The notes below the pieces were generated by a model. The model did no database searches, was not told the DNA's origin, and saw nothing but the letters and a program-made list of their open reading frames with translations. A program made the translations under genes and the position numbers. Shown here piece after piece: positions 42,262 to 51,387 of a stretch of DNA of 64,000 bases. Location: positions 124,001-188,000 of the forward strand of contig QAMW01000033.1 in NCBI GenBank assembly GCA_003150235.1, read 5' to 3'. Each line of letters opens with the position of its first letter. Position 1 is the stretch's first letter. The stretch comes from Bacteroidales bacterium. GTDB lineage: Bacteria > Bacteroidota > Bacteroidia > Bacteroidales > Muribaculaceae.

Positions 42262-42268
42262 TACCCTG

Positions 42269-43615
42269 CTAAATCACTTCCAATCCGGCAAGAAACACGA
42301 TGGCGATACCGGTGGGAGCGACATAACGCAGAAGGAATACTATCGTGGCGAGTAGTCGCGGATTCAGCTTTCCGGTGCCGCGCAGCTGCGCCTTTACCAC
42401 ATTACGGTCAAGAAACCACCCTACGAATATGGAAATGAGCATTCCGCCTAATGGCAGTAGGATGTTGCTCGACACATAGTCAAACAAGTCAAATATCGTA
42501 AGACCGAATATTTTCAATCCGCTGAGCGAACTGAATGACAGTGCGCAGAGGGTGCCGAGTGTCATGGCTATGCCTGCATTGAGTAACACCGCCTTCTTGC
42601 GGCTGAAACCGAGCTGCTCCATGAAAAAAGCTATTGCTATCTCGCTCATGGATATCGTGGAAGTGAGCGAAGCAAGGAAAAGTAGGAAGAAGAACAGTGA
42701 CGACCACACTATACCGAACGGCATCTGATGGAATATCTCGGGTAATACCTCAAATACAAGTTTCGGACCTGCCGCCGGCTCGGTGTGGTATGTGAAAACG
42801 GCAGGAAATATAATCACTCCGGCAAGGATGGCTACACATGTGTCAAGTATCGCGGTTATCGACGCGCTTTTTACAAGTGGCGTCTTGTCAGAGAAATAGC
42901 TCGAATAAGTGAGCATGGTTCCAAGACCGAGCGAAAGGGAGAAAAACGCCTGACCGAGGGCGCCGATGAGCACCGAGGAGTCAACTTTTGAAAAATCGGG
43001 ACGGAAAAGAAACTCAAGTCCGTCTTTCGCTCCCGGCATCAGTAGCGAATTGATGCAGAATATGACAAGAATCACAAACAGCACCGGCATAAGTACATTT
43101 GACACCTTCTCAATCCCCTTCTGTACGCCACGCAGTAAAATCACGGCATTACAGAGAAGGAACAGCAGTGTCCACACTACAGGCATATACCCTGTGGAGA
43201 AGGTGTCAAACACCTCGTGACGTGTACCCGACTCGACCGCATCAAGTGCCCCGGTAATCGACTGCACGAAATATTCTATCGTCCATCCGGCTACAACCGA
43301 GTAAAAAGAAAGTATCAATATGGAGGCAAGTATGCCCATATACCCTACCCATGCCCATTGCCTTACACCGTGGAGCATACGGAACGCGCCGAAAATATTG
43401 CTGCGCGAACTGCGCCCCATGATAAACTCGGCGCAGATGACCGGCACACCTATTATAAAGATGAAACCTATGTAAATCAGAAGGAAAGCACCTCCCCCAT
43501 GGACACCTGCCTCGTATGGGAAACGCCAGATATTTCCGAGACCTACCGCCGAACCTACTGTAGTGGCAATCACCCCAAGACGGGTGGCAAACTGCGCGCG
43601 ATTATTTCCCTGCAT
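42269..43615 (-). CDS. NSS-family sodium-dependent transporter (first of tandem pair)
   Basis: 448 residues from ATG 43615 with about 12 helices. The LeuT-fold helix 1 signature VGSAVGLGNIWRFPYEAG carries the unwound sodium- and substrate-binding stretch; the helix 6 region SFFSLSLGLGTMLTY is conserved. Family members import amino acids (or tryptophan, leucine) with sodium. Substrate unknown. It begins 5 bases after its paralogue, and the pair is about half identical by eye. The sodium gradient is supplied by Nqr. Confidence 0.92.
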   Translation of the reverse strand: MQGNNRAQFATRLGVIATTVGSAVGLGNIWRFPYEAGVHGGGAFLLIYIGFIFIIGVPVICAEFIMGRSSRSNIFGAFRMLHGVRQWAWVGYMGILASILILSFYSVVAGWTIEYFVQSITGALDAVESGTRHEVFDTFSTGYMPVVWTLLFLLCNAVILLRGVQKGIEKVSNVLMPVLFVILVIFCINSLLMPGAKDGLEFLFRPDFSKVDSSVLIGALGQAFFSLSLGLGTMLTYSSYFSDKTPLVKSASITAILDTCVAILAGVIIFPAVFTYHTEPAAGPKLVFEVLPEIFHQMPFGIVWSSLFFFLLFLASLTSTISMSEIAIAFFMEQLGFSRKKAVLLNAGIAMTLGTLCALSFSSLSGLKIFGLTIFDLFDYVSSNILLPLGGMLISIFVGWFLDRNVVKAQLRGTGKLNPRLLATIVFLLRYVAPTGIAIVFLAGLEVI

Positions 43616-43620
43616 GACCG

Positions 43621-45003
43621 TTAGCTGAATAATTTGGCACACAAAATCACGGCAATCAGCACAGGTGCAAGAAAACGCACTACAAAAAGCACCGGTCTAT
43701 AAATCTTGACCGACACTGTACCATCATTGGTAAGCTCCTTGAAAAAATATCCTTTCGGGGCGAACCATCCGAGATATATGCAGGTAAATATTGCAACCAG
43801 CGGAAGCAGTAAATTGGTTGCGAAATTATCGAGGAAATCAAAAAGATTCATTCCGCCGATTGTCAGCCACGACATGCTCCCTTGTGAGAGCGAGCATAGC
43901 GAACTGAGCACGAAAAGAGGAAGTATTACTACGAAACATGCCGGTGTGCGCTTCATGTTGAAACGGTCCTGCATGAAGGCTATCGACACTTCGGCAAGCG
44001 AGATGGTGGAGGTGAGCGCGGCTACAAGCAGCAGCAAAAAGAAGAGAATGGACCACAGCTGCGATGCAGGCATCTGCACAAACACCTCGGGCAATGTGAC
44101 AAATACCAGTGTGGCGCCCTCAAGACCGTGTCCGTCAAGTCCAAACGACTTGACCGCCGGAAATATTATGAACCCCATCATCAACGCCACAAGCAGGTCA
44201 AGCAATGACACCGTGACAGCCGTGCGTGTAAGCTTTGTTTCTTTAGGGAAATAACTCGAATATGTAATCAGGATACCCATGCCGAGCGACAGGGAGAAAA
44301 ATGCCTGACCGAGCGCATTGACGGCGACGGCGGGGCTAATCTTTGAAAAATCGGGTTTAAGGAAGAATAGCAATCCTTCATCGGCTTTCGGGAATGTCAT
44401 GGCGACACCGGCAAACACGAGAAGCAGCACAAAGAGCACCGGCATCAGTATATTGGACATCTTCTCTATTCCTTTCTGTACACCCATGAGCAATATGCCG
44501 AGATTGATGGCGAGCATGACGTAAGTCATCACCAGTGGCTTGATATCCTGCACAATATATTCCTGCATCTTTGCATTAAACTGGTAGTCCATCACCTCGA
44601 CGGCGGAATGTCCGGGATTACCGGCTACAGGAGCGAACAGATTGCCGGTTATCGACTGCCACATATATTCCAGAGTCCATCCGGCGACAACCATATAAAA
44701 TGACAGTATAAGATAGGAAGCGAGAATCGCCACACCGCCTACTATCCACCACTTCTTTCCCGGAGCGAGCAGCCGGAACACTCCCGAAGCGTCGCTGCGC
44801 TTGCCTCGTCCGAGTGAAAACTCGGCGAGCATAACCGGGATACCGAGGAGAAACACACAGGCGATATAGAGCAAAAGAAAAGCGGCGCCTCCGTTTGCCT
44901 GGGTCTCTGCCGGGAAACGCCACACGTTACCAAGTCCGACCGCCGACCCTACTGTTGCCGCAATCAATCCTATTTTACTGCCAAATTGTACTTTTGATGC
45001 CAT
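43621..45003 (-). CDS. NSS-family sodium-dependent transporter (second of tandem pair)
   Basis: 460 residues; helix 1 is VGSAVGLGNVWRFPAETQ and helix 6 is FFSLSLGMGILITYSSYF. The shared motifs with its downstream paralogue (GVQKGIEKMSNILMPVLFV in both, nearly) point to tandem duplication. The two differ in the PYEAG versus PAETQ segment next to the binding site, suggesting different substrates. A -7 box TAATTTTG lies about 20 bases upstream of its ATG. Confidence 0.92.
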   Translation of the reverse strand: MASKVQFGSKIGLIAATVGSAVGLGNVWRFPAETQANGGAAFLLLYIACVFLLGIPVMLAEFSLGRGKRSDASGVFRLLAPGKKWWIVGGVAILASYLILSFYMVVAGWTLEYMWQSITGNLFAPVAGNPGHSAVEVMDYQFNAKMQEYIVQDIKPLVMTYVMLAINLGILLMGVQKGIEKMSNILMPVLFVLLLVFAGVAMTFPKADEGLLFFLKPDFSKISPAVAVNALGQAFFSLSLGMGILITYSSYFPKETKLTRTAVTVSLLDLLVALMMGFIIFPAVKSFGLDGHGLEGATLVFVTLPEVFVQMPASQLWSILFFLLLLVAALTSTISLAEVSIAFMQDRFNMKRTPACFVVILPLFVLSSLCSLSQGSMSWLTIGGMNLFDFLDNFATNLLLPLVAIFTCIYLGWFAPKGYFFKELTNDGTVSVKIYRPVLFVVRFLAPVLIAVILCAKLFS

Positions 45004-45023
45004 ATTCTCTTATTTGTCGAATA

Positions 45024-45031
45024 CAAAATTA
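45024..45031 (-). promoter_or_regulatory. Predicted -7 box of the NSS transporter pair
   Basis: Minus-strand TAATTTTG fits TAnnTTTG; the -33 is weak. Confidence 0.4.
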
Positions 45032-45086
45032 CACAAAAACTTACATTTTGCCATTTAAGCTGAGTCTATTTTAAAAATTTTATGAT

Positions 45087-45094
45087 TAATTTTG
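45087..45094 (+). promoter_or_regulatory. Predicted -7 box of the VanZ-like gene
   Basis: TAATTTTG, 16 bases before the ATG at 45111; no clear -33. Confidence 0.4.
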
Positions 45095-45110
45095 CATTGC
45101 TTATTTAAAT

Positions 45111-45539
45111 ATGAAAACAAAACAGTTAATAAAAAGATTACCTCCATTCACCTTGACGGCAATAGTGACGGCAGCGGTGCTGTATCTTACCCTCGTACCT
45201 AAACCGTTGCCTGACAACGATATCGAATGGTTTGAAGGAGCTGATAAAGTTGTACACGCAATCATGATGCTCGGCATCACGGGAAGTCTCGGCTTGGATT
45301 ATATGCGCCGATACGGCAAGCGGGAGCTCCAAGCCCCCGCATTGCTGATAATCGTATTTGTACTTGCCACCGGAGTATTTGGTGGACTGATAGAGGTGAT
45401 TCAAGGATGGATGGACCTCGGCAGAGGCGAGGATATACAGGATTTTATCGCCGACTGCGTGGGTGCATTGGCGGGAGGATTCCTCAGTCTTGTACTGTGG
45501 CAGCCTGTTCACCGGTGGTTTTGGGGAAAGCATAAGTAG
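45111..45539 (+). CDS. VanZ-like membrane protein
   Basis: 142 residues with four predicted membrane helices. VanZ markers: DKVVHAIMMLGITGSLG and FGGLIEVIQGWMDLGRGEDIQDFIADCVGALAG (the E-x-x-Q and D-x-x-D-x-x-A-N/D-x-x-G pattern). VanZ-like proteins occur far from vancomycin resistance and their role is not settled; a resistance claim is not warranted. Its last 56 bases overlap the convergent TlpA-like gene. Confidence 0.86.
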   Translation: MKTKQLIKRLPPFTLTAIVTAAVLYLTLVPKPLPDNDIEWFEGADKVVHAIMMLGITGSLGLDYMRRYGKRELQAPALLIIVFVLATGVFGGLIEVIQGWMDLGRGEDIQDFIADCVGALAGGFLSLVLWQPVHRWFWGKHK

Positions 45540-46551
45540 CCATCGCCCCGGCAACTACCTTGCGGAGCGAATCGCCCTGCATGCCGCGCGCCACTATCGT
45601 GCCCTCCGGGTCTATCAGCATTATATGAGGTATGCCGGATATACCGTACAGGTCGGTCGGCACTGACTGCGCGTCAAGTATCTGCTGCCATGGCAGGTCA
45701 AGCTGCTTCACAGCTTTTTCAGAGTCTTCGCGCTTATCCCATACGGCGACCCCTACTACATTCAGTCCGCTGTTACTGTATTTGTCATAAAGCTCACGTA
45801 TGACCGGCATCTCACGGCGGCACGGTCCACACCAACTTGCCCAGAAATCCACAAGCGTGTAATAGCCCGGCTTCACATAATCGCTCAGACTTACAGCCGA
45901 ATCTCCTTTTATTGTAAAATCGGCGTAATGATTGCCCGGTGCCGTGGCTGCCTCACGTTGCTTTGCCTTGACAAGATTGCTTACACGGCTGTAACGTGCA
46001 TAGGAAGGATATTGCTTAAGTTTTGCAGAAAGTGCATCGGAATCATATTCGTATGCAGCCTGCAGGAAAGCAAGATATCCCACCGGCGTATCCTGATATG
46101 TGCCCGCATAGCGTTCAAGCAGCTGTGAATATGCTTCATTGACAGCATTTCTGACCGAATCATCGGGCGCATTATTATAAAGATTGTCGAGAGAATCTGA
46201 CTCACTGATAAACTTGGCAAACAAAAGATTCATCGGGGTATTCTCTGAGACCTTGCCGCTATCAATAGTGATGACACCCGGTTCAAGGATGAATGTAGCC
46301 GCCCTGCGGTCGCCGAGCAATAATCTCGCGAGCACAACACTGTCGGCAACCCCGTTGAACTGTGCATGATTGTCGGCTACAAGCGCGCTGTCAATCTTTT
46401 CACCGCTGTCATAATTTACGATATAGGCGGTCAATCCGTTATCGCCCCCTTCAAACGATGCATCGACCGAATAGTCATTGTCATGTGAGGTCGCCTTACA
46501 CGACACCATCGCCACGCCTGCAAGCATGGCTGCAATAGCTGAATACTTCAT
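45484..46551 (-). CDS. TlpA-like thiol-disulfide lipoprotein with DUF4369-type N-domain
   Basis: 355 residues. A lipobox MVSC puts the lipidated Cys at 18. The N-terminal beta domain (about 25-115) resembles DUF4369, followed by helices and a thioredoxin-like domain with WASWCGPCRREMP (near 250) and SGIPHIMLIDPEG (cis-Pro). It probably reduces or isomerises disulfides in the periplasm, anchored to a membrane. The gene follows an OmpA-like gene by 15 bases, in the operon acidic protein, OmpA-like, TlpA-like. Its 3' end overlaps the VanZ-like gene by 56 bases. Confidence 0.88.
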   Translation of the reverse strand: MKYSAIAAMLAGVAMVSCKATSHDNDYSVDASFEGGDNGLTAYIVNYDSGEKIDSALVADNHAQFNGVADSVVLARLLLGDRRAATFILEPGVITIDSGKVSENTPMNLLFAKFISESDSLDNLYNNAPDDSVRNAVNEAYSQLLERYAGTYQDTPVGYLAFLQAAYEYDSDALSAKLKQYPSYARYSRVSNLVKAKQREAATAPGNHYADFTIKGDSAVSLSDYVKPGYYTLVDFWASWCGPCRREMPVIRELYDKYSNSGLNVVGVAVWDKREDSEKAVKQLDLPWQQILDAQSVPTDLYGISGIPHIMLIDPEGTIVARGMQGDSLRKVVAGAMATYAFPKTTGEQAATVQD

Positions 46552-46566
46552 TTCGTTCAGTCAAAA

Positions 46567-47280
46567 TTACTGTTTTCTATATACAAGTTTATTGGATTTC
46601 GCCATTTCAATCACCAGACGGTCAGGGATGATGTAAATCTCTATACGGCGGTTACGCGCACGGTTTGCCTGCGAATTATTCTCCACAAGGGGGTCCGTGG
46701 CTCCAAGCGCATACGGTATCAGGTCAATAGTAGGAAGCTGGTCTTTTGCAAGCCAGTCGTAAACCGCGTTGACACGCGCCTCGCTAAGCGCGTCGGTATA
46801 TTCGGCGGAGCCTGTATCGTCGGTGTGACTTACTATAATCATCTTGTAAAGTCCCATCTGGCGCAACAGATTAGCGTATGGTGACAGAAATTCTTTTGCA
46901 GTGGAGCGAAGCACTGTATCATTGGGCGCAAAGAGATTGTCAGTGCCGATAGTGGCGACAATCACCTCGCCGTCACGCCATTTCTCGATAGTCTCGCGTT
47001 TACGTGACGAGAGATCCTTGGCAAGCTCATTCATGTAAGCGGCAACAATATCATGCTGCTTTTCAGGGACGACAGGCACAAGCAGGTTGTCGTCAAGCGA
47101 CAGCTCTTCTTCCGCTTCCCGCTGCTCGGTTTTCTTATCAGTCTTCTTGTTTGATTTATCAGACGGCATCAGTTTTTCTTTGAGTGCCTTGAAGGGATTT
47201 GCGGCACACACCTCCCCTTGCCACATAAATGATGCGGCAATGATTGAAAGCATGATTGTCAAACGTCGCAGATGCCTCAT
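46567..47280 (-). CDS. OmpA-family peptidoglycan-binding protein
   Basis: 237 residues. Signal peptide ending near ECVCAA (MLSIIAASFMWQGEVCA), a short charged K/E-rich linker, and an OmpA C-terminal domain (about 100-225) with SHTDDTGSAEYTDALSEAR and the NRARNRRIEIYI motif that binds diaminopimelate of peptidoglycan. No beta-barrel precedes it, so it is a soluble or lipid-free periplasmic anchor. Three bases separate it from the acidic protein gene upstream. Confidence 0.88.
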   Translation of the reverse strand: MRHLRRLTIMLSIIAASFMWQGEVCAANPFKALKEKLMPSDKSNKKTDKKTEQREAEEELSLDDNLLVPVVPEKQHDIVAAYMNELAKDLSSRKRETIEKWRDGEVIVATIGTDNLFAPNDTVLRSTAKEFLSPYANLLRQMGLYKMIIVSHTDDTGSAEYTDALSEARVNAVYDWLAKDQLPTIDLIPYALGATDPLVENNSQANRARNRRIEIYIIPDRLVIEMAKSNKLVYRKQ

Positions 47281-47283
47281 AAA

Positions 47284-47613
47284 TCAATCCTCTTCCAGTC
47301 CTATTGATTTCTCGTAGGCAAGCTCGCCTTCCACTATATAATGTACATCAGCCTTGTCAACCACGGCAAGTTTATCCTTGTCGAGCATCTTGCCGATATA
47401 CCCCATTATCTTGTCCATGTCGGGCGAATCATTGTCGGCATCGTCAACAGCAGAGATGTCAAGATAGCCGTTATCCTCATAATAATCCCATATCATGTCG
47501 AGGATATTGAGTATCTCGTCATCGGAATAGCGCCCGCTCACATCTTCGGGCATATAATCACGGATAAACTTTATAGCTTCCGATTCATCATATTGCATAT
47601 CACTGTCAGCCAT
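47284..47613 (-). CDS. Small acidic cytosolic protein, Bacteroidales-type hypothetical
   Basis: 109 residues, strongly acidic, no signal peptide or membrane helix. Helical segments YDESEAIKFIRDYMPEDV and DEILNILDMIWDYYEDNGYLDIS look like a compact helical protein. I do not recognise a family with known function. It starts the three-gene unit with the OmpA-like and TlpA-like genes (3-base gap). Confidence 0.75.
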   Translation of the reverse strand: MADSDMQYDESEAIKFIRDYMPEDVSGRYSDDEILNILDMIWDYYEDNGYLDISAVDDADNDSPDMDKIMGYIGKMLDKDKLAVVDKADVHYIVEGELAYEKSIGLEED

Positions 47614-47725
47614 AACTGATATTTTTATTAGTTGACGCTAAGTTAATGAAAATCCCCCTAAACTTTAGAGGGAAATACACTATTTCATAAAATTTAGGTG
47701 ATTTTTAACAAGAGAAAACAAAAAA

Positions 47726-47754
47726 AGTGGCGCACCCGTGATGGATGCGCCACT
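47726..47754 (-). terminator. Intrinsic terminator of the exbB-exbD-exbD-tonB operon
   Basis: AGTGGCGCA/TGCGCCACT, 9-bp stem with a 11-base loop, followed on the minus strand by TTTTTTT. Located 20 bases beyond the tonB stop. Confidence 0.85.
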
Positions 47755-47774
47755 CTATAATAGAGAGTAATTGA

Positions 47775-48629
47775 TTATACGCCCTGAAGCTTGAAGGTAA
47801 TGGGGAGGGTGTACCATACGGCAACAGCCTGTCCGTTCATCTTACCCGGGATAAAGTCGGGCAGAGTCTTTACAACTCGTACAGCTTCCTTATCCAGGTC
47901 GGGGTCCTTACTGCGGACTACCTTAACTTCACCGATCTTACCGGTCTTGGTAACGACGAACTGTACTACCACACGACCCTGAATGTTATTCTCCATTGCT
48001 ACAGGAGGATATTTAAGATTCTTCTGGATGTGCTTCATAAGTTCTGCATCACCACCGGGGAACTGAGGCATCTGCTCAACGGCAGTGAACACCTTGTTCT
48101 CTTCAACCGGCTTCTTTTCCTCTACGACGATTTCATCCTTATGTTCACGTACCACGTTACGGTCATCAGTACCTTTGTCAAAGTCGCTCTGACCGAATGC
48201 TGTGGTAGTTTCCTTAAGTTCGTCCTGAGTCTTGATTTCGTCTTCAGCGTTTACCTTGTCGTCTTCAACGATGGCGAGCTCGGTCACCTTTACGGTGTTG
48301 AGCACTTCCTCGGGAAGCACCTCAGGCTGCTCCTCTTCGTAGCGTTCCTGAACTTCTTCCTCTTCGGGCTCTTCTTCAGCAGCGTCACCGAGATTGACCA
48401 TAGCCTGTTCGGTAAGGTCTTCCGGCTTCTCCTCTGCCTTGGGGAGCACGGTGTTGACGAGCAACGGTAACAAGAATGCCAACGCAAGTATGATAATAAC
48501 GACAATCATTGCCTTGTTGTGGCGAACATCAGATTCCTTACGCAATTCGTATGCGCCGAATTCCTTGTTCTTGCCTTCAAAGACTATATCGCGCCATTCT
48601 TTTGATGAAAGGTCTACATCTTTTGCCAT
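47775..48629 (-). CDS. tonB: Energy transducer TonB
   Basis: 284 residues. One membrane helix (MIVVIIILALAFLLPLLVN, about 41-59), a long E/K/P-rich periplasmic spacer (about 65-190) and a TonB C-terminal domain (MPQFPGGDAELMKHIQKNLKYP to the end). It transmits the proton motive force harnessed by ExbBD to TonB-dependent outer-membrane receptors such as SusC-type porins. The MPQFPGG entry motif is typical of Bacteroidetes TonB domains. Fourth gene of the ExbB-ExbD-ExbD-TonB unit, 40 bases after exbD. Confidence 0.93.
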   Translation of the reverse strand: MAKDVDLSSKEWRDIVFEGKNKEFGAYELRKESDVRHNKAMIVVIIILALAFLLPLLVNTVLPKAEEKPEDLTEQAMVNLGDAAEEEPEEEEVQERYEEEQPEVLPEEVLNTVKVTELAIVEDDKVNAEDEIKTQDELKETTTAFGQSDFDKGTDDRNVVREHKDEIVVEEKKPVEENKVFTAVEQMPQFPGGDAELMKHIQKNLKYPPVAMENNIQGRVVVQFVVTKTGKIGEVKVVRSKDPDLDKEAVRVVKTLPDFIPGKMNGQAVAVWYTLPITFKLQGV

Positions 48630-48669
48630 TTTTCTTCGTTTTTAAAGTTAAACATATAGACACTCATCA

Positions 48670-49404
48670 TTATTTACGGGGATTCTTGGCGAGATAGTCA
48701 AATATCAGAGCTGAGTCGACAGCGTTGATATTGTCTATCTGGTAGCGGGAAATCTGATTGATCTGCATTTCATCGAGAGCGGAAATCAGACTCTCCCAAG
48801 AAGCGTTTGGACCTGCCTTGATAATCACAACGGGACGGTCAGCGATAAGAGAGTCGTTACGTATCTCTTTTGCACGTGCCTGATATTCCTCGTCAGAGAT
48901 TTTCTTGTTTTTCCAGTCCTCTTTCAAAACAGCGATCTTTGCAAGCACTGTCTTGTTCTTGTCGTGGAGAATCTTACGGATACCCTGGGTCTCGCCGTTC
49001 TGATTACCGATAAACTTTTCAACCTTGAGGTTGGAGTTATCGATGAGACCGTCTTTGTTCTCATCGGCAACCTCGGGCTTACCGAAATAATAGTAGACGA
49101 AATGAGCGGGCTTTCCTGTCTCGGGATCAAACTTTACATTTCCATCTTGATCACGCTCGGTGTCGAGGATGAGTGTTACAGCCTGCGACTCCTTTGCTTT
49201 GTTTTGCTGTTCCTGCTCCACTTTCTCATTGGAAGGGAGTGAAATCTGCAAGGTCTGCGACTTAATCATCGTGGTACAAAGCATGAAGAACGTGATAAGA
49301 AGCATGTTCATATCCACCATAGGAGTGAAGTCCACGTGGATCTGCATCTTTTTCTGGGCGCCTTTTTTCTTTTTGCCGCCGTCGGATTGTTCTATCTGTG
49401 CCAT
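48670..49404 (-). CDS. exbD: ExbD/TolR biopolymer transport protein (second copy)
   Basis: 244 residues. One N-terminal helix with the proton-channel aspartate in VDFTPMVDMNMLLITFFMLCTTM (Asp near 30-32), then a periplasmic domain with a long charged insertion (DRDQDGNVKFDPETGKP to about 180) longer than in E. coli ExbD (141). Follows the other exbD by 5 bases; a hetero-pair of ExbD proteins per complex is common in Bacteroidetes. Confidence 0.9.
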   Translation of the reverse strand: MAQIEQSDGGKKKKGAQKKMQIHVDFTPMVDMNMLLITFFMLCTTMIKSQTLQISLPSNEKVEQEQQNKAKESQAVTLILDTERDQDGNVKFDPETGKPAHFVYYYFGKPEVADENKDGLIDNSNLKVEKFIGNQNGETQGIRKILHDKNKTVLAKIAVLKEDWKNKKISDEEYQARAKEIRNDSLIADRPVVIIKAGPNASWESLISALDEMQINQISRYQIDNINAVDSALIFDYLAKNPRK

Positions 49405-49409
49405 AATGA

Positions 49410-50111
49410 TTAATCGTTTTCAGTTTTAAGTGCAGTCAGCAAGCTGAACTTGTTCATCTTGAGTGTCTGCAGGTTATCAAGCACGTTATGAACAGTCGTA
49501 TAAGGAGTGTCCTTGTCAGCCTTCACAGCTATACCTTCGCCGCTCTTGATTGAGGTCTCAAGATTGGGGTTGGATGAGTTATAGATGGCGCGCATCCATA
49601 TCTGGAACTCGTTAGGCTTGTTAAGGTCCTTATTGTCGTCGATAGGAATACCGGTCGACGGGTTGTTCATATCAGAGAGAACTTCATCCTGCTTGGTCTG
49701 GGGGAGATCAAGGAAGGCGGGAAGGTCAGCGATTCTGATACCGAACATGTTCATCTTGGAGAACTTGTTGACCTGTTCCTTGGTGAGCTGTACTTGTTTA
49801 CTATGGGTCTTGTTATATTCAGCCACGGCTGTCTGAATCAGCTCCGCTCTTACCTTTTCGCTTGAATAGGTCGAGTCGGCGTCACCTGACACTGAAAGGA
49901 ACACCTTTCCTTCAGGCGAAATCAAGACAGTTGTGGTGTTGGTTACGGGCACCTTAATCTCAGAAACTGATGACGGGGTGAGCACCGTGACCGGCTCCTT
50001 CTGCAAGAAGGTAGAAGTCAACATGAAGAAAGTAAGCAAAAGAACAGTCACGTCACTCATCGCGGTCATGTCGATGAGGGTACTCTTTCTTTTAATTTTT
50101 ACTTTTCCCAT
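49410..50111 (-). CDS. exbD: ExbD/TolR biopolymer transport protein (first copy)
   Basis: 233 residues. The helix carries LIDMTAMSDVTVLLLTFFML, with the channel Asp in AMSD. The periplasmic part is longer than usual, with an insertion about 90-170 (EQVNKFSKMNMFGI). It is only partly alike to the next copy. It is located 52 bases after exbB. Confidence 0.9.
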   Translation of the reverse strand: MGKVKIKRKSTLIDMTAMSDVTVLLLTFFMLTSTFLQKEPVTVLTPSSVSEIKVPVTNTTTVLISPEGKVFLSVSGDADSTYSSEKVRAELIQTAVAEYNKTHSKQVQLTKEQVNKFSKMNMFGIRIADLPAFLDLPQTKQDEVLSDMNNPSTGIPIDDNKDLNKPNEFQIWMRAIYNSSNPNLETSIKSGEGIAVKADKDTPYTTVHNVLDNLQTLKMNKFSLLTALKTEND

Positions 50112-50163
50112 TGTTTTTCGTTAATAGATTATTGAATCGTTCTAATTTCTGAAAGACAATGGA

Positions 50164-50994
50164 TTAGTGAGTAGCGGCAAATGTCTGCACGATTGAGAAA
50201 CCAATCTCATCGATAGCGTAGGTAAGATTGTCGATCTTGTTGGTGTAGAAGTTATACGAAATAACGGCGAATGCACCAGTTGCGATACCGAATGCAGTGT
50301 TGATAAGTGCCTCAGAGATACCGGTTGACAGCTCGGTTGAGTCAGGAGCGCCTGATGCGGCAAGTGCCTGGAATGACTTGATCATACCCATCACAGTACC
50401 GAGAAGTCCGACAAGTGTACCGAGTGTGGTGAGGGTTGCAACGATCGGGAGGTTCTGCTGGAGAGCCGGCATTTCAAGAGCGGTTGCCTCTTCAACTTCC
50501 TTCTGGAGAGTGGCAATCTTCTGCTCCTTTGAAAGTACGGTGTTCTTGTCCATTTCCTCATAGCGAACGAGAGCGGCAGAAACTACAGCGGCAACGCTAC
50601 CCTTCTGCTTCTTGCAGAGAGCCTGAGCACCTGCGATATCGTTCTTCTTAAGGCAAGCCTTGACACCGGCAACAAACTTAGAGATGCTGCCTTTGCCCTT
50701 TGCGCTTGAGAGGGCGATCCAACGCTCAACTGAAAGCACGATTACGGTAAGGAAAAGAGTCTGGAGCACAGGCACGATGAAACCACCTTTGTAGATTGTT
50801 CCCCAAAGATCCTGCGGGTGACCGGCCTCGTCAAAGTGCATGTCGTGACCGAACCAGAAGATAAACAATAAAACTGCTACGATAAAGCAAGCTACGATAA
50901 CCAAGAATGCGTTCTTGATACCGCGTACGTTAGAACCTTCGTTCTTTTGTTGCTTAGCTGGAGCGGCTCCAACATTAGGCTTTTGATTTTCCAT
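50164..50994 (-). CDS. exbB: MotA/TolQ/ExbB proton channel protein
   Basis: 276 residues, three helices. Typical ExbB stretches: VLQTLFLTVIVLSVERWIAL, LPIVATLTTLGTLVGLLGTV (channel-lining threonines) and SEALINTAFGIATGAFAVIS. It forms the pentameric proton channel with ExbD. First gene of the operon; a consensus-like promoter sits about 140 bases upstream. Confidence 0.93.
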   Translation of the reverse strand: MENQKPNVGAAPAKQQKNEGSNVRGIKNAFLVIVACFIVAVLLFIFWFGHDMHFDEAGHPQDLWGTIYKGGFIVPVLQTLFLTVIVLSVERWIALSSAKGKGSISKFVAGVKACLKKNDIAGAQALCKKQKGSVAAVVSAALVRYEEMDKNTVLSKEQKIATLQKEVEEATALEMPALQQNLPIVATLTTLGTLVGLLGTVMGMIKSFQALAASGAPDSTELSTGISEALINTAFGIATGAFAVISYNFYTNKIDNLTYAIDEIGFSIVQTFAATH

Positions 50995-51136
50995 AATTTT
51001 GAATAGAATAAATTAATAGTTATTAATGTGAATATTGATTTATGGTTAATGTTTGCGATTGCGTTATTCTCAATTTTCCGGTATCATATACTTTCAAAAT
51101 GCGCTCCTGACACGGCATACACCGTGAAAGGATATG

Positions 51137-51168
51137 CAAATTTATTATTATATTTTTTACAAACCAAA
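51137..51168 (-). promoter_or_regulatory. exbB operon promoter
   Basis: Minus strand TTTG (51168-51165), 20 bases, TAAATTTG (51144-51137). Leader about 135 nt. Confidence 0.6.
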
Positions 51169-51342
51169 TTTTGCCCTGTGATTTTTATTAATTTATCCTG
51201 CCATCGCCAACTGTTAAATATTTACTATGTTTCACAGCATAATTTAAGGAAATATTCTCCAATTTCATGCAAAAACAGCCGACTCATACTCGGCATGTCA
51301 AATTTTTCACAAATAAAGTTAAGTCACAATAAAAAATAATGG

Positions 51343-51350
51343 TAACTTTG
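51343..51350 (+). promoter_or_regulatory. Predicted -7 box of the nqr operon
   Basis: TAACTTTG fits consensus, 37 bases before the nqrA ATG. The -33 is weak. Confidence 0.5.
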
Positions 51351-51387
51351 CACAATATTATAAAGACACGTCATTTTTTATTTCTAC

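Larger units (their letters stand above)
41627..42268. other. 642-bp gene-free region filled by repeats
   Basis: Apart from about 190 AT-rich bases next to the transporter gene, the region is made of family-B units, an 89-bp direct repeat and a nested-palindrome element (family A). Short ORFs here follow the repeats and have no family resemblance. Confidence 0.8.
50995..51387. other. 393-bp intergenic region between exbB and nqrA
   Basis: Divergent promoter region, very AT-rich. Holds the exbB promoter (51137-51168), a small CACGG/CCGTG hairpin (51112-51126) in its leader, and a -7 box for nqrA (51343-51350). No RNA gene or ORF recognised. Confidence 0.7.

Noticed and set aside
45111..45539. 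Vancomycin resistance locus
   Set aside because: VanZ-like membrane proteins are common without vanHAX; no such genes here.
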